From Candidatus Sulfotelmatobacter kueseliae (GTDB lineage Bacteria > Acidobacteriota > Terriglobia > Terriglobales > Acidobacteriaceae): a stretch of DNA of 64,000 nucleotides. The notes below the pieces were generated by a model. That model searched no databases. It had not been told where the DNA came from and was given only the letters and a program-made list of their open reading frames with translations. Below, piece by piece: positions 7,026 to 15,194 of the stretch (position 1 is its first letter; every line of letters begins with the position of its first letter). The stretch covers positions 58,201 through 122,200 of the forward strand of contig OMOD01000002.1 of the NCBI GenBank assembly GCA_900290255.1. Direction: 5' to 3'. The position numbers were made by a program, and so were the translations under genes.

Positions 7026-7141
7026 TTATTTGATTCTGGCGTCTCGGCGTGTGATTTGCAATGCGGGATGGTGGCCAGCAATCGGGGAGCGGGCAGCGGT
7101 CCGCAGTTTGGCCGCTCGTCCACATCGGGTGCTGGGTGAAA

Positions 7142-7336
7142 TCAGTGTTGCCGTGAAAGCGCGTCCAACTTGTCTTCCACCCGATTGAACCGTCGCTGAA
7201 TGTCAGAGAACTCCTGAGCCATATATTCCACAACGAAAACAAAGAAAGCGGTCATCACAAGCCACCAAGAGCGGTAATAGGCAGCACAGCCGAGGATCGC
7301 CGTGAGCACTATCAATCCTGCGCGAGAGTGTTTCAT
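7142..7336 (-). CDS. small membrane protein with coiled-coil tail
   Basis: A 64-residue protein: two hydrophobic segments, LIVLTAILGCAAYY and WWLVMTAFFVFVVEYMA, followed by a charged helix (FSDIQRRFNRVEDKLDALSRQ). Small proteins of this layout are frequent in acidobacterial genomes but have no assigned role. A perfect palindrome upstream of its start at 7357-7371 may be an operator. Confidence 0.6.
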   Translation of the reverse strand: MKHSRAGLIVLTAILGCAAYYRSWWLVMTAFFVFVVEYMAQEFSDIQRRFNRVEDKLDALSRQH

Positions 7337-7356
7337 TGTAGGGCCACCTTGACAGA

Positions 7357-7371
7357 GTGTGATTTAATCAC
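7357..7371. promoter_or_regulatory. perfect 15-nt palindrome upstream of a minus-strand gene
   Basis: TGTGATTTAATCACA is perfectly palindromic around a central T and lies 21 nt upstream of the start of the small membrane protein gene. It resembles a CRP/FNR-class half-site pair (TGTGA/TCACA) but with a 5-nt spacer instead of the usual 6, so the cognate regulator is uncertain. Confidence 0.4.
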
Positions 7372-7381
7372 AAATAGAAAA

Positions 7382-7401
7382 GCCCGGATTCCCGTCCGGG
7401 C
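7382..7401 (-). terminator. terminator for the minus-strand transposase unit
   Basis: GCCCGGA (7382-7388) pairs with TCCGGGC (7395-7401). Read on the minus strand the stem is followed by TTTTCTATTT, a good U-rich tail. It lies downstream of the zinc-ribbon gene ending at 7514. Confidence 0.65.
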
Positions 7402-7513
7402 CTTCCACAACTCGAATCTTGTTGTGCGCGTGGAGAGCGCAACGCCTGCAATTCCAACATTACAGGTGTGCGCATGGCGCGTCAAGCTACTTTCACTCAG
7501 GTTTCTGGGAAAT

Positions 7514-7939
7514 CTAGTGCCAGCGGGGGTAAGGCTGAGGATGGCCAGCCTCACAGACCAATTCCCCATGCTTCCAGCGCCAAGAGTTTTTCTCCTCTTC
7601 GAGTTCTGCGCGGGTGGTGGTGGCGCTCAAAGCTACGAGTACTACTGCCTGAGATCGGCAGTCTAATTCATCGCATTCGATGGGTACTCGAAATACGCGA
7701 ATGGGAGCATCGGGGATATCAGGGGCCACTCCCTCTTGGCTACCTATGGCACGAAACTCCGCAGGCCGAAATCTCGAAACGCGCTTACATACGGTACATG
7801 CAGCAAAAAATGACTCACCTATATCCGTTTCTGACCATCGTAGACTGGCTTCTTCTGGAGCATGTTTGGTTCGCTGGATGGGAATATGGTGGCCGCATTG
7901 ACACCGGACAAAATCAACAAGAATTACAGGATCGTTCAT
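7514..7939 (-). CDS. zinc-ribbon-like hypothetical protein next to a transposase
   Basis: A 141-residue protein with cysteine pairs CQCGHH (about 13-18), CTVCK (about 47-51), CDELDC (about 88-93) and a final CEAGH, suggesting one or two structural zinc sites. The fold appears beta-rich with no catalytic motif. It starts 24 nt after the transposase stop on the same strand, so the two are probably co-transcribed, with a terminator following at 7382-7401. Accessory function for the element is possible but unproven; a chance neighbour is equally possible. Confidence 0.55.
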   Translation of the reverse strand: MNDPVILVDFVRCQCGHHIPIQRTKHAPEEASLRWSETDIGESFFAACTVCKRVSRFRPAEFRAIGSQEGVAPDIPDAPIRVFRVPIECDELDCRSQAVVLVALSATTTRAELEEEKNSWRWKHGELVCEAGHPQPYPRWH

Positions 7940-7963
7940 GGGTTTACCCCGATGGCGGCAATT

Positions 7964-8911
7964 CTAGCTTGCCGCCAGCAACTCACCAATCGACCAAACG
8001 TGATCGGCCAGATCCGCTTCCATAGCGGGCGTAACTCTGAGGCTGGAATGGACGCGGCAGAAATTGTACCAGCACATAAAAAGCGTTACGGCATGTTTCA
8101 GATTCTCCAATTTTCGACTGTGAGCGTTCGTCAAACGGCAAAACCGCTTGAGATGTACGCGCAAGCTCAAGTTGGCTCTCTCGATGTGCGAAGTCGAGAT
8201 GTAACGCGGATCGGGTCTGCCATTCATGACTTTTGGGACCGTCCCAATCACCTGACTAGTCGTGCCGTACCAGTCGGGTCCAGTAATATCGCGGGAACCG
8301 AAAAGTTTAATCAGCATGGCGTAATCGCACTGCGCTCCAAGGTATTCATCCACGGCGGGCGAGTACCAGCGCAGCGCGTCTGTCGTAAGCTGAAATCGTC
8401 CTTCCACTCGCTGACTCAGATCACGGATGAAGCTGTGTGCGCTGTCACGGTCACGGCGGCCAACGTGGTACGAGAGAACCATCTTGGTTTCGCTGTCGAG
8501 CGCAAACCATGTGTATTGATCGCCCCACTCTGCCGGAGCATCTTGGGGCAGTCTCTTTTGATGGCAGCCTACATACGTCCAGATTTCGTCAGCCTGGACG
8601 AGCCGAGTGTGGATGCCGCGAATGTAGGTGTCCCACAGCTTAGCGCACCTTTCGCCCGCTGTTTCGAGCAGGGAAAGAATTGTGTTCTTGTCTATGTCCG
8701 TCAGTCGGGCGATTGCACGAATGGACATTCCTTCGAGCATCATGGAAAGAATCTGCGCGGCCTTCTCAGGCGCGATGTAGTGGTTTCCGACCTTGCTGTG
8801 AGGCTCGCAGAATGTAGCTTTGCAGGATTGGCAGCGCCAGCGTTGAATGCGGCGCTTACCGAAGTAACCGAATCGCTTGCAGGTTTGGTGCTGGCATCTT
8901 TTGCACGTCAT
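7964..8911 (-). CDS. IS1-family-like DDE transposase
   Basis: A 315-residue single-frame transposase. N-terminal zinc finger: C3, C6 with C27, C30 (MTCKRCQ...WRCQSCKATF), then a helix-turn-helix (GMSIRAIARLTDIDKNTI, about 61-78). The catalytic core shows D108 in QADEIWTYVG, D178 in LTTDALRWY and E244 in SHIERANLSLR, with the HLKRFCRLTNAHSRK signature after the Glu as in IS1 InsB. Classical IS1 makes this protein by frameshifting InsA/InsB; here it is one frame. I could not find matching terminal inverted repeats, so the element may be immobile. Confidence 0.85.
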   Translation of the reverse strand: MTCKRCQHQTCKRFGYFGKRRIQRWRCQSCKATFCEPHSKVGNHYIAPEKAAQILSMMLEGMSIRAIARLTDIDKNTILSLLETAGERCAKLWDTYIRGIHTRLVQADEIWTYVGCHQKRLPQDAPAEWGDQYTWFALDSETKMVLSYHVGRRDRDSAHSFIRDLSQRVEGRFQLTTDALRWYSPAVDEYLGAQCDYAMLIKLFGSRDITGPDWYGTTSQVIGTVPKVMNGRPDPRYISTSHIERANLSLRVHLKRFCRLTNAHSRKLENLKHAVTLFMCWYNFCRVHSSLRVTPAMEADLADHVWSIGELLAAS

Positions 8912-8995
8912 GGCTTTTCTCCGCTTGACTTCTGGCGGAAAAAGCCCTTAAATCTGATTGAGGTTCGGATGCGGGCTTCGTCCGCGTCTGGATTA

Positions 8996-9027
8996 GCCCC
9001 GCAACCTGTTTGCGCAGGAAGCGGGGC
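8996..9027. other. symmetric hairpin upstream of the transposase
   Basis: GCCCCGC (8996-9002) pairs with GCGGGGC (9021-9027); inside, CCTG (9005-9008) pairs with CAGG (9015-9018), separated by an AA/AA internal loop. A smaller GCGG/CCGC hairpin lies at about 8971-8985. The shape resembles REP or IS-end structures, but no second copy was found here. Confidence 0.45.
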
Positions 9028-9046
9028 GCTGAATGTTAGCTACGTT

Positions 9047-9115
9047 CTAGGGTGGTGGCTGGACCGTGATCTCTACGGTTTGACCGGCAGCGAATGTGAT
9101 CTTGATTCGGATCAT
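9047..9115 (-). CDS. possible 22-residue peptide
   Basis: Minus-strand ATG at 9115 preceded by AAAGGATGG opens a 22-codon frame reading MIRIKITFAAGQTVEITVQP then PP and TAG at 9047. The alternating polar/hydrophobic pattern looks like a beta hairpin. It lies between the transposase and the terminator at 9134-9159. Nothing else supports translation. Confidence 0.25.
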   Translation of the reverse strand: MIRIKITFAAGQTVEITVQPPP

Positions 9116-9133
9116 GCTGTTTCCATCCTTTCT

Positions 9134-9159
9134 GAAAGCCCCGTTTACGCGGGGCTTTC
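9134..9159. terminator. strong bidirectional terminator
   Basis: GAAAGCCCCG (9134-9143) pairs perfectly with CGGGGCTTTC (9150-9159) around a 6-nt loop. On the minus strand it follows the stop of the winged-helix gene at 9176, and the stem itself supplies the T run. Confidence 0.75.
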
Positions 9160-9175
9160 GTATTTAACGCCAAAG

Positions 9176-9682
9176 TCATTTCTTAGGCCGCAAGGACTCC
9201 ATCCGTCGCTTCGCTTCACCCGGAGTGAGCGGCGGCTTGACAATCGCACGGACTTCCTCAGGCAGCAGATTAGGATCAATATTTGCAAGCTGTGCGAGGG
9301 CAGTTATTTGCTCGCTTCTCTTATAGGCAGGCTTGCCGTCCTTCTGGGCAACACTCAATTCTCTGGCATCGTGCAACCGACTAATAACAGTGTGGACGTT
9401 GATCAAGAGATTCTTGGGCGAGGATGCCTTAAAACCGCGCGTGATCAGCGAATCCCTAATTTCCATGGGCGTGAGATGAACCGTTGTGATACTCAAGATC
9501 GTTCGTATCTCCTCCGTCAGTCCTTGAGGTACGTAACCAGGCGGGGGCGTCAGTTCGTAAGCTTCATCCTCAGACAACTCTTTCAAATTCTGAATCAAGC
9601 GGAGAAGCACGCTTCTGCGCTGTTCCAGCGTCTCCAACTCACCTTGGGCCTGATGCAGAGCGGCCTTGAAGCTATCTTCCAT
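9176..9682 (-). CDS. coiled-coil plus winged-helix-like hypothetical protein
   Basis: A 168-residue protein. Residues 1-42 form a charged coiled coil (LHQAQGELETLEQRRSVLLR). Residues about 70-135 (LTPMEIRDSLITRGFKASSP, then a short HTVISRLHDAREL helix and a KDGKPAYKR wing) look like a winged helix-turn-helix. This layout recurs in acidobacterial hypothetical proteins. A TTGACA/TATAAC promoter places the transcription start at the ATG itself, so the transcript is probably leaderless. DNA binding is inferred. Confidence 0.7.
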   Translation of the reverse strand: MEDSFKAALHQAQGELETLEQRRSVLLRLIQNLKELSEDEAYELTPPPGYVPQGLTEEIRTILSITTVHLTPMEIRDSLITRGFKASSPKNLLINVHTVISRLHDARELSVAQKDGKPAYKRSEQITALAQLANIDPNLLPEEVRAIVKPPLTPGEAKRRMESLRPKK

Positions 9683-9689
9683 ATAGGAG

Positions 9690-9719
9690 GTTATACCGAA
9701 TGCGTGTAACTAATGTCAA
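9690..9719 (-). promoter_or_regulatory. sigma70-type promoter for the winged-helix gene
   Basis: On the minus strand TTGACA (9719-9714), an 18-nt spacer and TATAAC (9695-9690) lie 7 nt before the ATG at 9682, implying a leaderless mRNA. The promoter overlaps the beginning of the divergent gene at 9700. Confidence 0.7.
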
Positions 9720-9921
9720 GAGAAATCGTACCAGGTTACACAGAAATGAGGTTGCATGGGATCGGGCAATCTCTGAGGCTGAATCCAAACTAGAGTTTGC
9801 TAGAAGAAGGGCTAAGCGCTTGCGTGAAATCGTCGCGGACCTGAAACAGATGAAAAAGTCTGGCCAAATGTGGCCGGGAGTGGAATCCGTCGGTCAGGAA
9901 GCGCAGCAAGACGGCGCTTAA
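9700..9921 (+). CDS. small basic helical hypothetical protein
   Basis: A 73-residue, Arg/Lys-rich protein with a long predicted helix (AISEAESKLEFARRRAKRLREIVADLKQ). A full AGGAGG site lies 9 nt before ATG 9700, which is strong support for translation. It is divergent from the winged-helix gene and shares its promoter region, so the two may be coregulated. No family recognised. Confidence 0.6.
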   Translation: MRVTNVKRNRTRLHRNEVAWDRAISEAESKLEFARRRAKRLREIVADLKQMKKSGQMWPGVESVGQEAQQDGA

Positions 9922-9989
9922 AATTGGCAACACGGATTTCAGACACTACCTCCACATCGCGGGATCGGCTGCCCGCGGTGGCTATGGCA

Positions 9990-9995
9990 TATAAT
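9990..9995 (+). promoter_or_regulatory. -10 box of the kinase gene
   Basis: A perfect TATAAT ends 11 nt before the ATG at 10007; the expected start site leaves a leader of only a few bases and no ribosome site is visible. The -35 region is weak. Confidence 0.5.
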
Positions 9996-10006
9996 GACCC
10001 GCACCG

Positions 10007-12724
10007 ATGGGGCTTACGTCTGGGACCAAACTAGGGCCTTACGAAATTCAATCGCCGCTGGGCGCGGGCGGCATGGGCGAGGTGTATCGCGCGCGCGACA
10101 CGCGCCTCGACCGCGCGGTTGCGATCAAGATTTTGCCGGCGCATCTGTCTTCCAATCCGGAAGCAAAGCAGCGTTTCGAGCGCGAGGCCCGTGCCATCTC
10201 GTCGCTGAATCATCCCAACATCTGCACGCTGTATGACATAGGCCACCAGGACGGAACCGATTTTCTGGTCATGGAGTTTCTGGAGGGCGAGACGCTGGCG
10301 GATCGGCTGGCGAAGGGTGCCATGCCTCCGGAGCTGGTGTCGAAATACGGAGTAGAAATTTGCGAAGGACTGGAGAAGGCGCACAAGACAGGAGTCATCC
10401 ACCGCGACCTGAAGCCGGGCAACGTCATGCTGACCAAAACGGCGGCGAAACTTATGGACTTCGGTCTGGCGAAGGCGGTAACGGGCCCGCCGCCGTCGTC
10501 GGGATTGACCGCAACCTTGGACGGAGCCTGGGGGAGTGGAGCGGGCGAGGGCGCACGAGCCTCACAGAATCCGCTGACCGCGCGGGGCACAATCGTGGGC
10601 ACGTTTCAGTACATGTCTCCGGAACAAGTCGAAGGGAAGGAAGCGGACGCGCGATCGGACATTTTTGCGCTGGGCGCGGTGCTGTACGAAATGGCGACGG
10701 GGAAACGGGCGTTCGAAGGAAAGACGACGGCGAGTGTGATTGCGGCGGTGCTGGAGCGAGATCCGGCGCCGATCAGCGCGATACGGCCAATGTCGCCACC
10801 GGCGCTGGACCGCGTGGTGAAAACCTGTCTGGCCAAGGATCCCGACGAGCGCTTCCAGACGGTGCACGATGTGAAGCTGCAGTTGAAGTGGATTGCGGAA
10901 GGAGGATCGCAGAGCGGAGTTCCGGCGCCGGTGGCAGCAAGGCGGAAGAACCGTGAGCGGGCCCTGGCGGCAGCTGCGCTCGTGTTTGCAGTTGCGGCTC
11001 TGGTTTTCGGCTTTGCCTACTTCCACCATCCGGTGAGCGAGGCGCCTTCGGTGCGCTCCAGTATCCTGCCTCCGGAAAACACATCGTTCGCGGCTGGCGT
11101 CGCCGCCTCGGGCTATGCGTTCTCTCCAGATGGCACGCACCTAGTGTTTTCAGCCCAATCGGTTGAGGGCAAGAGCGGACTTTGGATGCGCCCCCTGAAT
11201 TCTCTCTCAGCACAGGAACTGAGTGGTACCGAAAACGGTGCTCTCCCCTTCTGGTCCCCAGACGGCCAGTGGGTTGGTTTTTTTGCCGACGGGAAACTGA
11301 AGAAGGTACCCGCTGCTGGCGGGTCGGCGCAGGTGATCTGTGACGCGCCGGTGGGCCGGGGCGGCACTTGGAATGCCCAGGGCGTAATCGTGTTTGCGCC
11401 TACGATTGGCGGCCCTCTGTTTCGGGTTTCGGCGAACGGGGGAGTTCCCACGCCCGTGACCCAACTGGACGCTTCGGCTGGCGATACCACGAATCGCTGG
11501 CCTGATTTTCTACCCGACGGAGTGCATTTCCTGTATGTGGGCCGGCAAGTTTCACCCAACCAGCCGTCGGCGGTTTACGTGGGTTCGCTGGATTCCTTTG
11601 CGCACAGGAAGATACTCGATGTTTTCAGCGAGGCGCAGTATGCCGCGCCAGGGTATCTGGTGTTTGGGCGGAATACCGCATTGTTTGCCCAGCGGTTTGA
11701 TGTAAGCAGCTTGAGTGTGGTGGGGGAAGCGGAACCCATCGCGGGAGACGTGAATGTACAGATCAATATGCTGCGCACGGGCTTCGCCGTGTCCCAAGCG
11801 GGCCAGCTTCTCTATTCCAGTACCGGCGGCGCCTCGGATATCGAGCTGATCGTGACCGACCGTTCCGGCAAGGAGCTTTCGGCTATGGAGGCTGCGGAAA
11901 AATCTAATAACCTCCGGCTTTCTCCGGATGGAGGAAAGTTGGCGGTTTCAGAAACCGACGCGCTCAATGCCGGAGGTGCGATCTGGATCTACGATCTGCG
12001 CAGTAAAGTCCGCTCCCGCTTTACTTTTGGCGCTGGGCTGGCTAGCAGTCCCACCTGGTCTCCGGACGGTTCCCAAGTCGCCCTGGGATCCACTCGCGGC
12101 GGCGCATTCAACGTGTACGTCAAGCCCATCACCGGCGCCGCCGAAGAAAAGGCGCTGCACCCAAGTCCCGAGGACGAGCGCCCGCAGTCGTGGTCCGCCG
12201 ACGGGCGGTTTCTGGTGATGGACAGCCGCCCTCGGTCCCGGCAAAGCACTCCAGAAATCGCCGTACTTCCGCTGGCTGGAGATGGCAAACCTTTTTCGTA
12301 CCTGAACGCGCCCTACGCGAACTCCGGTGGACAACTTTCCCCTGACGGACGCTGGCTGGCTTATGTTTCCTACGAGTCCGGCCGGCCCGAGGTTTACGTG
12401 ACTGCCTTCCCCCAGGCCAAAGGGAAGTGGCAGGTCTCCTCCACGGGGGCGAATACGCCGCGCTGGCGGCACGACGGGCGCGAACTCTTCTTCTGCCAGA
12501 CGGATGGGATCCTGATGTCGGCGGAGGTCACGGCGGAGAAGGATTCCTTCGCGGTTGGGTCCGTCAAGGCGCTTTCGGAGAGGCGCATATTCCAAACCTT
12601 CTACTCCGCGACCTACGACGTTTTCCCCGACGGCCAGCGTTTCATTATGGCCGCCATCAAGCCGGAAGCCATCCACGCGCCGCTGACGCTGGTCACGAAT
12701 TGGCAGGCGGAGCTGAAGAAATGA
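10007..12724 (+). CDS. Ser/Thr protein kinase with periplasmic PD40/TolB-like beta-propeller
   Basis: A 905-residue transmembrane Hanks-type kinase. Kinase domain about 11-300: G-loop GAGGMGEVY (19-27), catalytic Lys K41 (VAIK), Glu60, HRDLKPGN with D134, DFG at 151-153, and an activation segment ending in GTFQYMSPEQ. A Pro/Gly-rich linker leads to a single membrane helix at about 318-338 (LAAAALVFAVAALVFGFAY). The C-terminal half contains repeated FSPDG/WSPDG motifs of a TolB/PD40-like propeller, the presumed sensor domain. All catalytic residues are present. It overlaps by ATGA with a broken second copy. The architecture is typical of Acidobacteriota. Confidence 0.95.
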   Translation: MGLTSGTKLGPYEIQSPLGAGGMGEVYRARDTRLDRAVAIKILPAHLSSNPEAKQRFEREARAISSLNHPNICTLYDIGHQDGTDFLVMEFLEGETLADRLAKGAMPPELVSKYGVEICEGLEKAHKTGVIHRDLKPGNVMLTKTAAKLMDFGLAKAVTGPPPSSGLTATLDGAWGSGAGEGARASQNPLTARGTIVGTFQYMSPEQVEGKEADARSDIFALGAVLYEMATGKRAFEGKTTASVIAAVLERDPAPISAIRPMSPPALDRVVKTCLAKDPDERFQTVHDVKLQLKWIAEGGSQSGVPAPVAARRKNRERALAAAALVFAVAALVFGFAYFHHPVSEAPSVRSSILPPENTSFAAGVAASGYAFSPDGTHLVFSAQSVEGKSGLWMRPLNSLSAQELSGTENGALPFWSPDGQWVGFFADGKLKKVPAAGGSAQVICDAPVGRGGTWNAQGVIVFAPTIGGPLFRVSANGGVPTPVTQLDASAGDTTNRWPDFLPDGVHFLYVGRQVSPNQPSAVYVGSLDSFAHRKILDVFSEAQYAAPGYLVFGRNTALFAQRFDVSSLSVVGEAEPIAGDVNVQINMLRTGFAVSQAGQLLYSSTGGASDIELIVTDRSGKELSAMEAAEKSNNLRLSPDGGKLAVSETDALNAGGAIWIYDLRSKVRSRFTFGAGLASSPTWSPDGSQVALGSTRGGAFNVYVKPITGAAEEKALHPSPEDERPQSWSADGRFLVMDSRPRSRQSTPEIAVLPLAGDGKPFSYLNAPYANSGGQLSPDGRWLAYVSYESGRPEVYVTAFPQAKGKWQVSSTGANTPRWRHDGRELFFCQTDGILMSAEVTAEKDSFAVGSVKALSERRIFQTFYSATYDVFPDGQRFIMAAIKPEAIHAPLTLVTNWQAELKK

Positions 12725-13110
12725 CGCTGGCAAGCGGCACGAAACTAGGTCCGTACGAAATTCAATCGCCGCTGGGCGCGGGCGGCGTGGGCGAGGTGTA
12801 TCGCGCGCGCGACACGCGGCTGGACCGCGCGGTTGCGATCAAAACTCTGCCCGCGCATCTTTCCGAGAATCCTGAGTTCCGGCAGCGCTTCGAACGCGAA
12901 GCGCGCACAGTTTCTTCGCTGAATCATCCGCACATCTGCCAGCTGTTTGACGTCGGCCAGCAGGACGGAACCGATTTCCTGGTCACTTGTTTTCTCCTGA
13001 CGGCCGGTCGCTCGCTTACTTCTCCTACGAAAGCGGCCGGCCCGAAGTCTACGTGATACCCTTTCTCTCGGACGGAGCGAAGTATCAGGTCTCCACCACG
13101 GGAGGAGACT
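12721..13110 (+). pseudogene. deleted paralogue of the kinase-propeller gene
   Basis: ATG 12721 overlaps the upstream kinase stop and begins MTLASGTKLGPYEIQSPLGA, nearly identical to the upstream protein. Similarity runs through the G-loop, the VAIK lysine and DGTDFLV (about residue 88) and then breaks at about 12985-12993. From there the other frame reads FSPDGRSLAYFSYESGRPEV, matching the last propeller blade of the upstream gene, until about 13110 where similarity ends. The copy has therefore lost about 2 kb from HRD to the penultimate blade, is out of frame after the junction, and lacks its C-terminus. The frame from the ATG stops at 13056. Confidence 0.85.
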
Positions 13111-13122
13111 TGACTTTATTAT

Positions 13123-13138
13123 GTCTACATATGTAGAC
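13123..13138. promoter_or_regulatory. palindromic PadR operator
   Basis: GTCTACATATGTAGAC is a perfect 16-nt palindrome 7 nt before the padR GTG, overlapping the expected core promoter (TTGACT at 13110-13115). Position and ATGTAG-type half-sites fit PadR autorepression. Confidence 0.7.
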
Positions 13139-13145
13139 TAAGGGG

Positions 13146-13454
13146 GTGAGGCCGGTTCGCACATCCCCGCAGACCCGATTGCTGCTAGCGTCCTTACTTG
13201 CCGGTCCTGCCGAGTGGCGCTACGGCTACGACCTGTCTCGCGAGACCGGGCTGAAGTCGGGAACGCTGTATCCCATTCTCATGCGGCTGGCCGAGAAATC
13301 GCTGCTGGAGACGCGGTGGGAAGAAACGGCCGGGGCGGGCCGTCCGCCTCGCCACATGTATCGCTTGACCGGCCTGGGCCAGCGCTGGGCTCGCGAAGAG
13401 GCGCATCGCACCCACTCCAGCCGCGCTCTGAATCCAGCCTTCGGAGATCGCTGA
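13146..13454 (+). CDS. PadR-family transcriptional regulator
   Basis: A 102-residue winged-helix repressor of the short PadR class: RLLLASLLAGPAEWRYGYDLSRETGLKSGTLYPIL-type core with recognition helix SGTLYPILMRLAEKSLLETRW and a wing PPRHMYRLTGLGQRW. Start is GTG 13146 with AGGGGG upstream. It overlaps the following membrane gene (TGATG), the usual PadR-plus-target arrangement in Acidobacteriota, and it sits behind a palindromic operator. The predicted role is repression of its own operon; the effector is unknown. Confidence 0.9.
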   Translation: MRPVRTSPQTRLLLASLLAGPAEWRYGYDLSRETGLKSGTLYPILMRLAEKSLLETRWEETAGAGRPPRHMYRLTGLGQRWAREEAHRTHSSRALNPAFGDR

Positions 13455-15121
13455 TGGCCGACACTGCGGCAAGCCGGATCATGCAGAGCATTCTGACCCG
13501 CGCGATTCGACTGTATCCTCCCGAGAAACGCGCCTGGGGCGAGGCCATCCTGGCGGAGTCCAACTCCGTGACCGAGCCCAGCGCGGCGCTCTCCTGGACA
13601 GTGGGAGGACTCATGGTTGCATTTCGAGCATTCTTCTCGCGTCTATTCCGCCGCCCGGCGGCGAAAAGCGAACCGGCGCTCACCGGGCCAGCGCAGATTC
13701 CTCCACCGTTGCCGTGGAAGCTTGTCCTGGTGTGTCTGGTGATTTCGGGAGCGCTGCTGTTTGTCCCGGACCTGCGTCAGGGTCTGAGCGTCATATTCTC
13801 CAGCTGGCGGGATGAATTGAAGCCAACGGATGAAACTGCCCTGTGGGAGAAGATCGGCCGCGACGCCGAGAGCAAAGGCGACGCTGCAGCCATGGCGGTC
13901 GCCGCCATGCGGCTGCCCGATCCCGAGGGTAACCGGTTTGACGAGGCGGTGCGCCTGGCTGAGCACGCTGTCGCCAAAGATCCAAGCCTTACCTGGACCT
14001 ACTACTTTCTCGCGTTGCGCCGGGTTGATTCGAGGTTCCAAGGATCGCCGCATCCAGAGATCACGCAGCGCCTGCAAAACTGGGATCCACGGAACGCAAT
14101 AGGTTACCTGGCCCAAGCCGATAAGATTGCTCAGACCCATGAGCACGATCCGCAGTGGCGCGGCCGGGGTTCCAAGGAAGAGAAGATCTCCCATATTCGC
14201 GGGCGCGATCCCCGATGGCTTGAGCTGATGGGTCGGGCGTTCGCGGCGCCTGTCTACGACACTTACTTCGCCCGGCGCCTGGACCTTGACCTTCAGGTTA
14301 TGCAACGGCTGGGTGTGATTGATCCGCAGTTCGCCACCAGAGCCTATTTTTCTGCCGACGTGCTTCCCTCAATCTTGAATTGGCGTGAGTATGCTGACCT
14401 GCGCCTTGCCCAAGGCGAGGAGGCCGAGCGTGCCGGCAAGTGGGAAGACGCCGCCGGCGAGTATTGGGCCGTCGCCCAGTTCGGCCAGCGTGTGTGCCTG
14501 GGTCATAAAGCGGACACCGACGTCGAACTCGTCATTGCCCGGGACCTGCAGGAAAGGTCCTTCAAGCACCTGCAGCCGGTTTTGCTGAAGTTGGGACGCG
14601 CGCAGGAGGCCCAAGGCGTCGCTTACGCCGCGCAATTGCAGCATGCGGAAAACGAGGAAACGGCCACGCACGACAACTCAGAGGAGCGACGGCTTCTGAC
14701 ATTTTCCCTGGCAAGCGGCCTCCTCGTACACTTCTGCGCGATCCTGTCAGCCGCTTCCCTCCTCCTGATAGCGGTTGCTCTGTTGACTTTTGCAGTGAAG
14801 CGCGCGCCTTCGAAATTTGTCCGGTTCGGCCTGACCTACGCACCGCTCGTGCTGGTTCTGAGTTGCACTGGCCTGCTGTGCGCTTACCATCCATACGCCG
14901 CATACTACAAGTCTTATCTGGCCAACCCGTCGGCACAGGATCACGAGTCAATTCTGAATGTCCTGCTGGTGAGCGGTGTTCCGCGGTACGTCCACAGCGA
15001 GATATCCGCAGACAGTCACGTCTACTTCTGGTGGGCCATTATCGCCACCGGCAGCGCAATTGCCGTTTTGCTGGGGTCAAGAGCGGTGTGGAAGACGCGG
15101 CGGCGATCGCACGCGCACTAA
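13454..15121 (+). CDS. PadR-linked membrane protein with helical repeat domain
   Basis: A 555-residue protein whose ATG overlaps the padR stop. A longer upstream open frame is a shadow of padR. Membrane segments: one at about 88-106 (LVLVCLVISGALLFVP) and three near the C-terminus (SGLLVHFCAILSAASLLLIA, LTYAPLVLVLSCTGLLCAY, FWWAIIATGSAIAVLLG). Between them lies a roughly 350-residue helical, TPR-like region (EAVRLAEHAVAKDPSLTWTY, EEAERAGKWEDAAGEYWAVA). The N-terminal 50 residues resemble a cytoplasmic module common in PadR-linked acidobacterial proteins. Probably an envelope-stress or sensing protein; not identified further. Confidence 0.75.
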   Translation: MADTAASRIMQSILTRAIRLYPPEKRAWGEAILAESNSVTEPSAALSWTVGGLMVAFRAFFSRLFRRPAAKSEPALTGPAQIPPPLPWKLVLVCLVISGALLFVPDLRQGLSVIFSSWRDELKPTDETALWEKIGRDAESKGDAAAMAVAAMRLPDPEGNRFDEAVRLAEHAVAKDPSLTWTYYFLALRRVDSRFQGSPHPEITQRLQNWDPRNAIGYLAQADKIAQTHEHDPQWRGRGSKEEKISHIRGRDPRWLELMGRAFAAPVYDTYFARRLDLDLQVMQRLGVIDPQFATRAYFSADVLPSILNWREYADLRLAQGEEAERAGKWEDAAGEYWAVAQFGQRVCLGHKADTDVELVIARDLQERSFKHLQPVLLKLGRAQEAQGVAYAAQLQHAENEETATHDNSEERRLLTFSLASGLLVHFCAILSAASLLLIAVALLTFAVKRAPSKFVRFGLTYAPLVLVLSCTGLLCAYHPYAAYYKSYLANPSAQDHESILNVLLVSGVPRYVHSEISADSHVYFWWAIIATGSAIAVLLGSRAVWKTRRRSHAH

Positions 15122-15194
15122 GGCACCCAGGTTCCCGCCCCGCCCTCGTGCAACTGGTTTGCTCATCTCTCCCTCACAATGGGACAATACATAT

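Noticed and set aside
7357..7371. CRP binding site
   Set aside because: Half-sites match but the spacer is 5 nt instead of 6, so only a generic palindromic operator is claimed.
7480..8960. complete insertion sequence
   Set aside because: I could not find terminal inverted repeats or a target-site duplication around the transposase, so only the gene is annotated.
7862..9709. 615-codon plus-strand open frame opposite the transposase
   Set aside because: It is the antisense of the transposase and the winged-helix gene, both of which have clear motifs, and it contains no recognisable domain.
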